From positions 1 to 50,292 of the forward strand of contig JAFXEW010000040.1 of NCBI GenBank assembly GCA_017513625.1: 50,292 nucleotides of DNA, written 5' to 3'. This DNA is from Lachnospiraceae bacterium. Its GTDB lineage: Bacteria; Bacillota; Clostridia; Lachnospirales; Lachnospiraceae. The notes beneath the pieces were generated by a model. It had not been told where the DNA came from. It was given only the letters and a program-made list of their open reading frames with translations, and ran no database searches. Made by a program: the position numbers and the translations under genes. Of this stretch, positions 1 to 7,233 are shown in pieces. How positions within the stretch are numbered: position 1 is the stretch's first letter; every line of letters begins with the position of its first letter.

Positions 1-769
1 ATCTAGTCCCTCCCTATATGCATCCATATAAGACAATTTATTTCTTTTTTCATTTAAAGCATCTAAATCGGCATTTATAATCTCTAATGATTGCTTTAAT
101 ACACTCAATGAAATGATACTTTTACTTTTTTCTAATACTTGGATAGTTTTTTGACACTCAGATATCCTATCATTTATTACACTTCTTTTAGTAAGTAGTA
201 TTTCGCTATATATCTGAAACAAAAAACAATATATCAAATCATATGTATCATTTGTTGTCATGATTGGCAAAAACTTTATAATACTCTCTTCTGCAGTATT
301 ATCCAATCGAACAAATTTAGGAATAAGCTGTCTAAATGAAGGCTTATCTTCCATCAAATCAAAGACTATTCTCTTTAACTCATTCCAAAATTCATTTTCA
401 TTATATGCTTCATCAAAAATATATTTTTTCCCTCGAGGGAACAAATCTCTTTTTATAATATATTCCTTCTCATCTGTTCCCACTAATATCAATTCTGCCT
501 GTACCTTATTCTCAATCAAAAAAGTCTTTATCTCTGCATTTTCACTTCGTGTATCAGAATCATAATACAACACTTTAGTTGATTTTGCGCCTAAACATAA
601 ATCAATAATTTTTATTGCTGTAGATTTACCAACACTATTACCACTTTCCCACATATCCTTAGGTGTGTTATCAACTATCAGACTAAGTCCTTTTTCATTA
701 AATGTAATCTCTCTAATAACCTCCTCAGAAGGTTTAGTCTTGCGTACTATCAACTTTTTTATCTTCATA
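1..769 (-). CDS. ABC-3C system ATPase (SMC/DUF2326-like), N-terminal part only
   Basis: The gene starts with ATG at 769 and runs off the left edge, so about 256 N-terminal residues are visible. The start follows a GGAAGG site and lies inside the last codons of the middle-component gene (36-base overlap). A Walker A P-loop reading SGNSVGKST at about residues 48-56 follows a short N-terminal strand region, then the chain becomes charged and coiled-coil-like (about residues 190-250). This fits SMC/RecN-like ATPases of the DUF2326 type that form the ATPase arm of ABC-three-component systems; Walker B and signature motifs would lie beyond the window. The role in a conflict or defence system is inferred mainly from the three upstream genes. 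It could be another AAA/SMC ATPase, but the gene order argues for ABC-3C. Confidence 0.8.
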
Positions 770-988
770 ATACACCTTCCCTTCCTCAATTCTTACTAAT
801 GACAGTAAAAACAACCAATCTAATGCATAATACATAAAATCCACATGAATCTTTTGCTCTAATTCATTTTGTATTTCTTGCAATAGTTCTTCGATTGCTA
901 TAACCCTCACTTGCTCTAAAAACTTTATTAATACACTGCCCAAATAGTACAAAGACATATCCGGTTCTCTTTCAATATTTACAATCAT
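734..988 (-). CDS. ABC-3C system middle component (MC6-like)
   Basis: An 84-residue protein starting MIVNIEREPDMSLYYLG. The start overlaps the stop of the upstream gene in an ATGA arrangement, with GGAG about 8 bases upstream; a longer frame to 1039 has no ribosome binding site. The N-terminal pattern (short strand, Pro, then S-L-x-x-L-G followed by a hydrophobic helix) and a C-terminal winged-helix-like stretch ending in a glycine turn match the small middle components of ABC-three-component systems, which bridge the ATPase and the effector. Its place between an ABC-3C C-terminal-domain gene and a P-loop ATPase is the strongest support. The exact middle-component subfamily is a guess from the N-terminus. 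Confidence 0.78.
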   Translation of the reverse strand: MIVNIEREPDMSLYYLGSVLIKFLEQVRVIAIEELLQEIQNELEQKIHVDFMYYALDWLFLLSLVRIEEGKVYYEDKKVDSTQD

Positions 989-1578
989 AATGGTTTCTCC
1001 AATATCTTGCATTCCATAAAACAATAACAAATAAAACATGTGATTCCGAGTTCCAAATCTTCCTGATATATTCTCCCCATTTCTCCTGATTCCTGAATCA
1101 CACGCAATATTCTTTCTCTGACTAAATTTATAATTCTATCCGAATTAACACGTATAATGTCTATTTCCGATTTTTCGGTATCATTATTTTCTAATAACAC
1201 CTCACCTTTTGCATACAAGTACCACATATGTACACATTTAAGAATTTTGGCTTTCCCGCCAATATTTGAATCATCATATGCATTCAGATAATTTTCACAT
1301 GTTAAATAATAAGCCGAAAATTCTTTTATAACATCTCTATACGCTACCACACCATTATATTCAATTTTATCATCCGGCCTATATTCGTGCATATCGGCTT
1401 CTCCAGTAGAGTATTCTTCTTCAGCGCAAGCATTTCCTAGCGACTTGATTAAACTGGAAATAAGAGATGGTATTTTAATAACTTTTTGCAAATTAACATA
1501 AATGTTTCCAGAATTATTTGCTACCATTACGCCCGAATTTTCACCATTATTTTCAACACTGTATTTATCATTTATCAT
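985..1578 (-). CDS. ABC-3C effector C-terminal domain protein with N-terminal N/G-rich motif
   Basis: A 197-residue protein. Residues about 8-28 hold an Asn/Gly-rich segment (NNGENSGVMVANNSGNIYV). The rest is alpha-helical and carries hallmarks of the ABC-3C C-terminal domain: an early YRPDDKIEYNGVV segment and a terminal block (DLELGITCFICYCFMECKI, then LEKPL) resembling the conserved Cys-rich end of that family. No enzymatic effector domain precedes the domain, unlike typical ABC-3C effectors, which fuse one to it. The start overlaps the upstream stop (ATGA), so it is translationally coupled to the small membrane protein. I infer that this chain docks to the middle component and ATPase while the killing or sensing module is supplied by the adjacent membrane protein through the shared motif. 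Confidence 0.75.
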   Translation of the reverse strand: MINDKYSVENNGENSGVMVANNSGNIYVNLQKVIKIPSLISSLIKSLGNACAEEEYSTGEADMHEYRPDDKIEYNGVVAYRDVIKEFSAYYLTCENYLNAYDDSNIGGKAKILKCVHMWYLYAKGEVLLENNDTEKSEIDIIRVNSDRIINLVRERILRVIQESGEMGRIYQEDLELGITCFICYCFMECKILEKPL

Positions 1579-1793
1579 GAATGAATTTCTCCTGTATTAA
1601 TGCCACTCATTACACCCGAGTTTTTTCCTTTATTAATAACTTCTACTTCACCATTATTTGCCACGTTACGACTTTTTTCTTCTTTTACTTGATTTAGTAT
1701 TTTTTTCGCTTCATTTTTAGCAGCAACGGCAACTATTGTAGAAATCACTGTTGCCACAGTCCCTATTACAGTTAAAATAAGTGTCCAATCCAT
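1575..1793 (-). CDS. Small single-TM protein with C-terminal N/G-rich motif (putative split ABC-3C effector)
   Basis: A 72-residue protein starting MDWTLILTVIGTV, chosen because AAGGAG lies 7 bases before this ATG; an in-frame ATG six codons upstream overlaps that site. Residues about 3-24 form one transmembrane helix, followed by a short Lys/Glu-rich helix (about 25-42) and a C-terminal segment INKGKNSGVMSGINTGEI. That segment aligns with the N-terminus of the next protein at about 11 of 21 positions, including NSGVM and the downstream N-x-G-x-I. It is the first gene of the coupled operon. Family data suggest effectors of such systems may act on membranes; here that is inference. No enzyme motif is present. 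Confidence 0.7.
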   Translation of the reverse strand: MDWTLILTVIGTVATVISTIVAVAAKNEAKKILNQVKEEKSRNVANNGEVEVINKGKNSGVMSGINTGEIHS

Positions 1794-1986
1794 AATCCTT
1801 CTCCTTTTCACTTTTTTCTACCAATCTTACTAAAATCCACCATGCCACAGCCCAGATCCTCAATTTCCTGTCATAAATTTGGTATAAAAATCCTCTTTCA
1901 AACTCCCAGAACCCTTGATTTTCCTACATTTTTCCAGAAAAGCAACTTCTTGCCGTGGCAAACACAACCATTCACAAAACATACTT

Positions 1987-2553
1987 CTAATGTGCCAAAT
2001 TATTTATATTTTTAATTTGTTTCATTTTATATGTATTGGCATATCTTGGCTTAAACGCATCATCTTTCTTTTCTAATTGTATCGCTATTCCATACGTGTT
2101 AGTTGGCTTGCGCATCGCAAAGAAGCCCTCTATCAGAATTAGATTTGCTTCTAACAACCTGCCATACTCTTCATCCTTCAAAAAAATACCCAGTCCCATC
2201 ACAACTTGATTATTCATATTCATTTTGGTGTAGTGCTTATCATTTAGCCACCCATTTATTTTTATGCATAAGTTGTTATCTGTTCGAACAGAAAAACATC
2301 TGGCATAAAATTCACTATATATGTTTTGGTCATTGCTTTGTAAACAGATTTCTATTTCGAAGACTTTCCCGCTATAATCGTTAGAATTTAAATATGCATA
2401 ATTATTCTCTTCTAATTCCGAATATCCACGCTTTTTACTTTCAATATAGTTTCCTACATACGCATTACAGCCGCCCACTACCATAGCACTTGTGGCATTA
2501 GCTTGCATAGCAGGCAACTGAAAATCAAATAATGTGATATTTGAATCTAACAT
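1987..2553 (-). CDS. Hypothetical protein, 188 aa
   Basis: I do not recognise the family. The start has GGAG about 8 bases upstream and follows the KTSC-like gene by 11 bases, so the two are probably co-transcribed. There is no signal peptide or clear membrane helix. The sequence alternates short hydrophobic strands with polar turns (for example VFEIEICLQS, YARCFSV and LCIKING), suggesting a mostly beta fold. The C-terminus is Lys/Asn-rich. Composition is AT-rich like the ABC-3C operon that begins about 190 bases further along, so both may belong to one imported segment. Whether it contributes to that system is unknown. Confidence 0.6.
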   Translation of the reverse strand: MLDSNITLFDFQLPAMQANATSAMVVGGCNAYVGNYIESKKRGYSELEENNYAYLNSNDYSGKVFEIEICLQSNDQNIYSEFYARCFSVRTDNNLCIKINGWLNDKHYTKMNMNNQVVMGLGIFLKDEEYGRLLEANLILIEGFFAMRKPTNTYGIAIQLEKKDDAFKPRYANTYKMKQIKNINNLAH

Positions 2554-2564
2554 ATTTCTCCTCT

Positions 2565-2786
2565 CTATTTCACATACTTATCCCTAACATATTTATTAAT
2601 ATATTCGTTTAACCCTTCTCCGTTTTTAGCCATTACTTTCATTAACTCAACTGCTTCTTTACCGGCACTTGCATATGAGTATGTATAGAGCCTCACCGTC
2701 TTCTTAAATTCGACCATAATATAGTCTGTCCCAATTTCATATGACTCTACGCCTGAATCTCCTCCTAAATTTTTATATATTTGCAT
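2565..2786 (-). CDS. KTSC-domain-like small protein
   Basis: A 73-residue protein. The layout fits the KTSC family: a short hydrophobic lead, SYEIGTDYIMVEFKK as a strand pair, a Y-x-Y strand (LYTYSYASAGKEAVELM), then A-x-x-G-x-G-L-N-x-Y-I-N and a terminal Arg/Lys helix. KTSC was named from a C-terminal lysyl-tRNA synthetase domain and also occurs as small stand-alone proteins of unknown function, often in phage or accessory contexts. It heads a two-gene unit with the unknown 188-residue protein. The match rests on pattern, not on an alignment. Confidence 0.55.
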   Translation of the reverse strand: MQIYKNLGGDSGVESYEIGTDYIMVEFKKTVRLYTYSYASAGKEAVELMKVMAKNGEGLNEYINKYVRDKYVK

Positions 2787-2980
2787 AAATATACCCTCGC
2801 TTTCTGTTTTGTTTTTCTCCCTCCATCCTACCGTTCTTCAGCTTGCATTACTACAGACTTTGTGTATGTGTATTCCCGTTTTTGTCAAGTGTCGACAAAT
2901 CTCCATAACTGTCAGCTCCAACCCGGTCTGTATCATGCAAAAACACCCGAATGCCAGGGTCTTCCTGTATTCGGGTGTTA
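2787..2980. other. Intergenic spacer between the KTSC-like gene and the response regulator
   Basis: No gene is supported here. Apart from the terminator hairpin at 2942-2979, the spacer holds only low-complexity pyrimidine-rich sequence. The promoter for the KTSC-like unit should lie here, but I see no convincing -35/-10 pair. Confidence 0.5.
2942..2979 (-). terminator. Intrinsic terminator after the LytTR response regulator
   Basis: Perfect 11-bp arms (AACACCCGAAT at 2942-2952 and ATTCGGGTGTT at 2969-2979) enclose a 16-base loop. Read on the minus strand, it begins immediately after the response-regulator stop codon and ends in a run of five T. Confidence 0.85.
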
Positions 2981-3679
2981 TTATGCATTGGCACATTCAA
3001 ATTGCCTGTTAATATATATCTTTTTAAACTGATTCATTTTGCGATAGGATATATCAATATCATCACCGTTACTCAGGTACACGATTCTGTCATCAATGCG
3101 TATTATTTCATCCAAGTTAACGATATATACATTGTGACATCTGCAAAAACAATTATCCGGCAACATATTCTCTATTTCCTTCATGGTATTACTACACTTA
3201 ACGGCGCCCTGTCTGGTATGTACCACAACATAATGCTTTTCTGTTTCTACGTAAATGATATTTTTTAATGTAATTTTTCGGACTCCGTCTCCTATTACAT
3301 TTACTTTGATTTTCTGATTACGCCCTAATACGGTTTTTGCTGAAGTAATAGCCTCTTCTACTTCTTCCAGTTGAAGCTTGTCTATGTATCTGAAAGCATT
3401 CACCATATATCCCTTGCGACTCATTTCAATATGCGTTGTCAGAATTATAAATATACCATCTGTCGCTCTTTCCTTTGCCCTGATAATCGTTTCAAATCCA
3501 TCCAATCCCGGCATCTCAATATCGACAAAAGAAATATCATAGCATTCTTTGCTTTCCAGATATTCTTCGCCATTTGAGAAAAACTCCATTTCAATCTCTT
3601 GGTCTTCATCACACCTGACTATTTCAGCACGAACTCGTTCCTGCCAATCTATTTCATCATCCACAATTGCAATTTTCAC
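2981..3679 (-). CDS. LytTR-family response regulator (AgrA-like)
   Basis: A 232-residue cytoplasmic regulator. It has a receiver domain at about residues 1-120, with the acidic pair D7-D8, phospho-acceptor D53 in FVDIEMPG and a conserved Lys region near residue 102, followed by a LytTR DNA-binding domain at about 130-228 (strands around KITLKNIIYVET and the conserved CRCHNVYIVNL segment). The start is a GTG preceded by GGAAG. It follows the sensor kinase by 19 bases, forming a two-component pair. LytTR regulators of this type act in quorum sensing, bacteriocin and accessory control; the target genes are not apparent here. Its own terminator follows directly. Confidence 0.92.
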   Translation of the reverse strand: MKIAIVDDEIDWQERVRAEIVRCDEDQEIEMEFFSNGEEYLESKECYDISFVDIEMPGLDGFETIIRAKERATDGIFIILTTHIEMSRKGYMVNAFRYIDKLQLEEVEEAITSAKTVLGRNQKIKVNVIGDGVRKITLKNIIYVETEKHYVVVHTRQGAVKCSNTMKEIENMLPDNCFCRCHNVYIVNLDEIIRIDDRIVYLSNGDDIDISYRKMNQFKKIYINRQFECANA

Positions 3680-3698
3680 AGTATCACTTCCTTACTAT

Positions 3699-4997
3699 TC
3701 AAATACTATTATTAAACAATATCGTTAATACAAATAATCCAGCCTGCACGTCGATATCGAATATACCATTGTATTTCTTAACACTATCCTTTATATTTTC
3801 CAGCCCGTATCCATGATAATCCGTATCCTCTTTTCGGGTTTTCCATTGGTTATTATTGTTATGTGATGTACTGTCAAATGAATTCTTGACTACAATAATA
3901 ATATTTTTGTCATTATACCTGCACTCAAGTGATATATACTTCTCTTCGGTCGTAATCGCCGCCTCATACGCATTACTTAATATGTTTGAAAAAATAGTAC
4001 ATAGGTCGAACGCATCAATTGCACAATCTGCCGGCAATCTTCCCCGTACATCCATCTTAACATCATTTTGCTTGGCCTTTGCATAATACTGATTAATAAT
4101 GGCATCCACAATGCCATTTTGCACCGTAACCAAATTACCAAACGTATCTATCTTCATGTGTATTTTTTCAAGGTAACTATTTATCCCTTCATATTCGTGG
4201 TTAATGGCCATGTGAGAAATCGTCTCCATATGGCTCCGCAAATCATGCCGAAACTTCCTTGTTTCTTTCTCCCTGTTCTCCAAATACTCATAGTGACTTT
4301 TTTGCTCATTCAGATATTTATCTGTTATGGCCTCTTTTTCCTTGTAAACATTTCGTTGAGTAAAAAGTAAGATCACTGCAGCCAACTGAATAAAAATCCC
4401 TATTATCACAAACACAACCGCCAGCAGATATATGTTTCTGTTCCTTGTCAAATTCAACTCTGTATTCATGAATTCTACAACTGTGACAACCAATGTATCT
4501 GCCAAAAGAAGAAGTGTAAACAAAAACAAATTAAATATTCCTATTGAGTTCATCCCTGATGCAGCATTTTTCTTGTATGTCCTCCCTACAACATAGACCA
4601 ATGACAAAGAAACAACCGAAACACATATATTTTTAAATATTCTGCCATCGGTACCCAACAAGTCCATAGACACATCATACAAAACAGCAATCATCGTATC
4701 TATCATAGATAATGCCAAGACAGCCCATACTAATGCCTTTAACACATCATATATCTTCTCCTCATATAACAGAAATGATAATATCACTAAAATAATGATA
4801 TATAATATGGTTTCTAACACTTCATTGTCATATAAATAAATGAATGTCGATATACCGCATACAGCACACCCAAGTAGTGTCAACCATATCTTCTTATGTT
4901 CTACCTGTCTTTGGTGAAATGCAAAAAACATATTGCACAAAACTGCAACCTTAACAAGATGCAAAATATCTGCTAACACATAAATAAAAAGTGCCAT
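3699..4997 (-). CDS. AgrC-like membrane sensor histidine kinase (GHKL)
   Basis: A 432-residue kinase. Six or seven hydrophobic helices occupy about residues 5-215, then a coiled coil, then a dimerisation helix with the phospho-acceptor His in FRHDLRSHME (near residue 252). The GHKL ATPase has an N-box NILSNAYEA and a G-box YHGYGLENI. This is the AgrC/ComD class that usually senses a peptide. GGGAGGGG precedes the ATG by a few bases. It pairs with the LytTR regulator downstream. No agrB, agrD or peptide-processing gene is visible in the window, so the ligand is unknown. An unusually strong dyad lies just upstream of the ribosome binding site. Confidence 0.9.
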   Translation of the reverse strand: MALFIYVLADILHLVKVAVLCNMFFAFHQRQVEHKKIWLTLLGCAVCGISTFIYLYDNEVLETILYIIILVILSFLLYEEKIYDVLKALVWAVLALSMIDTMIAVLYDVSMDLLGTDGRIFKNICVSVVSLSLVYVVGRTYKKNAASGMNSIGIFNLFLFTLLLLADTLVVTVVEFMNTELNLTRNRNIYLLAVVFVIIGIFIQLAAVILLFTQRNVYKEKEAITDKYLNEQKSHYEYLENREKETRKFRHDLRSHMETISHMAINHEYEGINSYLEKIHMKIDTFGNLVTVQNGIVDAIINQYYAKAKQNDVKMDVRGRLPADCAIDAFDLCTIFSNILSNAYEAAITTEEKYISLECRYNDKNIIIVVKNSFDSTSHNNNNQWKTRKEDTDYHGYGLENIKDSVKKYNGIFDIDVQAGLFVLTILFNNSI

Positions 4998-5012
4998 TTT
5001 CCCCTCCCAAAT

Positions 5013-5052
5013 AAAGAATTATTTGTTATATAAAATATAACAAATATTCTTT
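5013..5052. promoter_or_regulatory. Near-perfect dyad in the leader of the AgrC-like kinase
   Basis: Perfect 11-bp arms ATTTGTTATAT (5021-5031) and ATATAACAAAT (5035-5045) are separated by AAA. They are flanked by a further 7-bp pair (AAAGAAT 5013-5019, ATTCTTT 5046-5052) with one unpaired base. It ends about 5 bases before the GGGAGGGG ribosome binding site. It could be a DNA operator for a dimeric regulator or an RNA hairpin next to the ribosome binding site. Confidence 0.6.
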
Positions 5053-5286
5053 ACTTAGGGAAGGAAAAACTACACCTTCTTATACACCAAAGAAGAAGTA
5101 CACAATTAAATCATGTATTTTTGTAAGCACTATTTATCCTTTCCGTATATACTTATGTATTATCCGGATAAATTCATAATAACTGCCTACCAAAATATAT
5201 AAATAGATTTTGCTTAACCGTATATGTTTTTTCGGTAACTGAATAGTTTATATAGTCCCGCCACTATCTTCTTTTACGCATAAATA

Positions 5287-5310
5287 AAGCCGCTGTTTTC
5301 ACCGCGGCTT
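5287..5310 (-). terminator. Probable intrinsic terminator after the diguanylate cyclase
   Basis: Arms AAGCCGC and GCGGCTT enclose a 10-base loop, followed on the minus strand by TTTATTTATG. It lies about 130 bases after the cyclase stop codon; the T tract is interrupted. Confidence 0.55.
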
Positions 5311-5442
5311 AATCTGCATTTATATACTTCAAAATTCACAGACTTAAATTAACGTCTGCATTAATACTACAAGGATTCCATTTCACCTAAAATCATTCAA
5401 GAATAAACTCTCCATGTCATACATTTAATATATCACCTCACC

Positions 5443-6525
5443 TTATTCTTCCCCCATCCCGGAAACCACCTGGTTCCGGCCGCTTTCTTTTCCTTTGTAC
5501 AGTTTAGCGTCTGCTTCTTTTACTAATTCGTCCAGGGATTTATCAGGCTCGTAAATAGCCAGTCCGATGGTCACAGTGACTTTGATTTCGTTGCCGCCAT
5601 ATATGATTGTATTGTCTGCTATACGTTTTCTGATTGTTTCAAAGAGCTCCGTGATATCTTCTTTATTTCCGTTATAGCCGCAGACCACCAGGAATTCTTC
5701 GCCTCCCCAGCGGCTTGGCTGGAACGCTTCATTCTCTGCTTTTTCGTCGTTTAGTATATTGGCAAGTGCTTTCAAGACCTCGTCCCCGGCATCGTGCCCG
5801 TAGCTGTCGTTGATATTCTTAAAGTAATCCACATCCAGCATCGCAATGGCAAACTGTTCTCCGGCAGCCGTTTCAATAAGCATTTTTAATACCTGTATGA
5901 TCTGCCTGCGGTTACACAGACCGGTCAGATGGTCCTTATTGGCCATGTCATAAAGCTCGCTCTCCAGTTTCATTACCGTGTCGGAATAAATGGCGATATA
6001 CATGATCAGAAAGGCAAAGCCTGCCACCGTATTACCCACGTAAAACATATTGGAGATAATATTATTTCCCAGTACATAGACCGGCGGGTTATTATAGGTC
6101 CAAAACCGGAGAATGATATATATGATCACATTTGCGGCGCCCAGCCAAATGGTTCTCTTCCTTACTTTTTTGCTGTGTACCACAAAATAATCCGAAAATA
6201 CCAGGGATGCCACGAATCCTATGCAGTAATGCTGAAAGCCATACTCCCAGCCCAGGCACACGATTGAAAGCATCATAAACAAGTAGATTTCCGCAAATAC
6301 TATGAATACATATGCCCAGGTTTTTCTTCTGCGCAAAAGCTCAAAGCATAATACATAGATTATGATGCTAAAGCAGTTAAAATAAAATAGTATGGGGGCC
6401 TTATACAGATAGAAAAGTATCCCAAAACTAATATGGCACAACAGCAAAATACAATTTACCGCTATTGTTCCGCATAAAACGGACTTTTGTACTTTTTCAG
6501 GCACATCCTGCATTACTCGACCCAT
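5443..6525 (-). CDS. Membrane-bound diguanylate cyclase (GGDEF)
   Basis: A 360-residue protein with about six hydrophobic helices (residues 15-185) followed by a GGDEF domain (about 195-355). The active-site loop reads WGGEEFLVV, a GGEEF variant expected to be active. The domain also has the DHLTGLCNRR entry motif and the metal-binding segment AIAMLDVDYFKNINDSYGHDAGD. It should convert two GTP to cyclic di-GMP in response to an unknown signal sensed by the membrane part. AAAGGAG precedes the start. No RxxD inhibitory site is seen in the expected place five residues before the GGEEF motif, so product inhibition may be weak. It appears to be monocistronic. Confidence 0.92.
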   Translation of the reverse strand: MGRVMQDVPEKVQKSVLCGTIAVNCILLLCHISFGILFYLYKAPILFYFNCFSIIIYVLCFELLRRRKTWAYVFIVFAEIYLFMMLSIVCLGWEYGFQHYCIGFVASLVFSDYFVVHSKKVRKRTIWLGAANVIIYIILRFWTYNNPPVYVLGNNIISNMFYVGNTVAGFAFLIMYIAIYSDTVMKLESELYDMANKDHLTGLCNRRQIIQVLKMLIETAAGEQFAIAMLDVDYFKNINDSYGHDAGDEVLKALANILNDEKAENEAFQPSRWGGEEFLVVCGYNGNKEDITELFETIRKRIADNTIIYGGNEIKVTVTIGLAIYEPDKSLDELVKEADAKLYKGKESGRNQVVSGMGEE

Positions 6526-6627
6526 GTCAATCTCCTTTCAAAGAGCTTCTTCTGCAAAGAACTCTTTCCTGTAATCATCTTTCATTTACGGCGTCCAATC
6601 TTTTCATAGTGTTTCATTGATGTTTCA

Positions 6628-6885
6628 TTACGGTATATCCAATGCCGTGCTATAGCCGGTATAAATGACGAGGGCCACTGCAAACATAATCAACACAATC
6701 ACCAGGACCATCCCCCATCTCTGCTCGCTTTTATAGGCCTTCCATTTTTCCCGGGCAGGTGCTGCAGATACCGCAGAGGCTCGCATTTTGCCCTTATTTG
6801 CCATTTCAATGTATGGCATGCCCACTTCCTCGCATTTTTGCTTTAGAAGCTGTTTTAGGGCATTTTGGAAGCGTACAAGGGGCAT
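6628..6885 (-). CDS. Possible small protein with C-terminal membrane anchor
   Basis: An 85-codon frame starting MPLVRFQNALKQLL. Residues 1-55 are basic and helical; about 58-78 form a clear transmembrane helix (WGMVLVIVLIMFAVALVIY). No ribosome binding site precedes the ATG, which is only 14 bases after the stop of the L10-like frame, so translation may depend on coupling or may not occur. I do not recognise a family. The hydrophobic helix and lack of stops favour a real tail-anchored protein, but the pair could also be remnants of one decayed gene. Confidence 0.4.
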   Translation of the reverse strand: MPLVRFQNALKQLLKQKCEEVGMPYIEMANKGKMRASAVSAAPAREKWKAYKSEQRWGMVLVIVLIMFAVALVIYTGYSTALDIP

Positions 6886-6899
6886 ATGCAGGTCAGTGG

Positions 6900-7139
6900 T
6901 CAGTCTTTGGCCCCATAATAGGCCAGGTTCGTATGGCCGGACTCTATCAGGGCCCGTTCCAATAGGGTATGCTTGTAAATCTGATACTTACAGCCATGCT
7001 CCCGCAACAGGCGTCTCAGCCGGGTATCCTGTTCTATAGTCAAGCCTCTGTAGCTCACCAGCATGATGGTTCGGGCTGCCGCAATTATTCCCTTGAGCTC
7101 TTCTATCAACTCATTTTCAGTTCTTCTCTTCAGCTCCAT
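6900..7139 (-). CDS. Orphan L10-like domain fragment (79 aa)
   Basis: The 79 residues resemble the first half of bacterial ribosomal protein L10: ELIEELKGIIAAARTIMLVS, then YRGLTIEQDTRLRRLLREHG and YQIYKHTLLERALIESG, matching the L10 pattern of a helix, the Y-R/K-G-L-T turn, the R-x-x-L-R helix and the V-x-K-N-T-L-x-x-x-A strand-helix. True L10 is about 165-175 residues and sits beside L7/L12; here the chain stops just after the N-terminal domain and no ribosomal genes are near. It could be a truncated duplicate or a repurposed N-terminal L10 domain. The upstream ribosome binding site is weak (GAGGG). Confidence 0.5.
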   Translation of the reverse strand: MELKRRTENELIEELKGIIAAARTIMLVSYRGLTIEQDTRLRRLLREHGCKYQIYKHTLLERALIESGHTNLAYYGAKD

Positions 7140-7186
7140 CTGTATTCCCTCTGTCGTACGCCTTGTCTTTCTTCTCTAAATTGCAA

Positions 7187-7225
7187 ACAACGCAAACAGG
7201 ATTAGGTAAACCCTGCTTGCGTTGT
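7187..7225 (-). terminator. Intrinsic terminator after the esterase gene
   Basis: Long arms (ACAACGCAAACAGG at 7187-7200 and CCCTGCTTGCGTTGT at 7211-7225) pair with one mismatch; on the minus strand TTTGCAATTT follows. It lies 9 bases after the esterase stop and 48 bases before the L10-like start. Confidence 0.75.
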
Positions 7226-7233
7226 GATCGTCT

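Larger units (their letters stand above)
4998..5442. other. Long intergenic region upstream of the AgrC-like kinase
   Basis: A 445-bp AT-rich spacer. It contains the 5013-5052 dyad and the 5287-5310 hairpin. On the minus strand there is a possible 16-codon hydrophobic peptide beginning with GTG after GGAAAGGA (about 5090-5140); it has no Cys or AgrD-like layout and I do not call it a gene. Confidence 0.5.

Noticed and set aside
5090-5140. A 16-codon hydrophobic peptide frame (GTG start) upstream of the AgrC-like kinase as an AgrD
   Set aside because: It is much too short, has no Cys and lacks the charged tail of AgrD peptides; no AgrB gene is adjacent.
6628-7139. One frameshifted full-length L10 gene
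   Set aside because: The frame after the L10-like stop does not continue the L10 pattern; it encodes a basic protein ending in a transmembrane helix instead.
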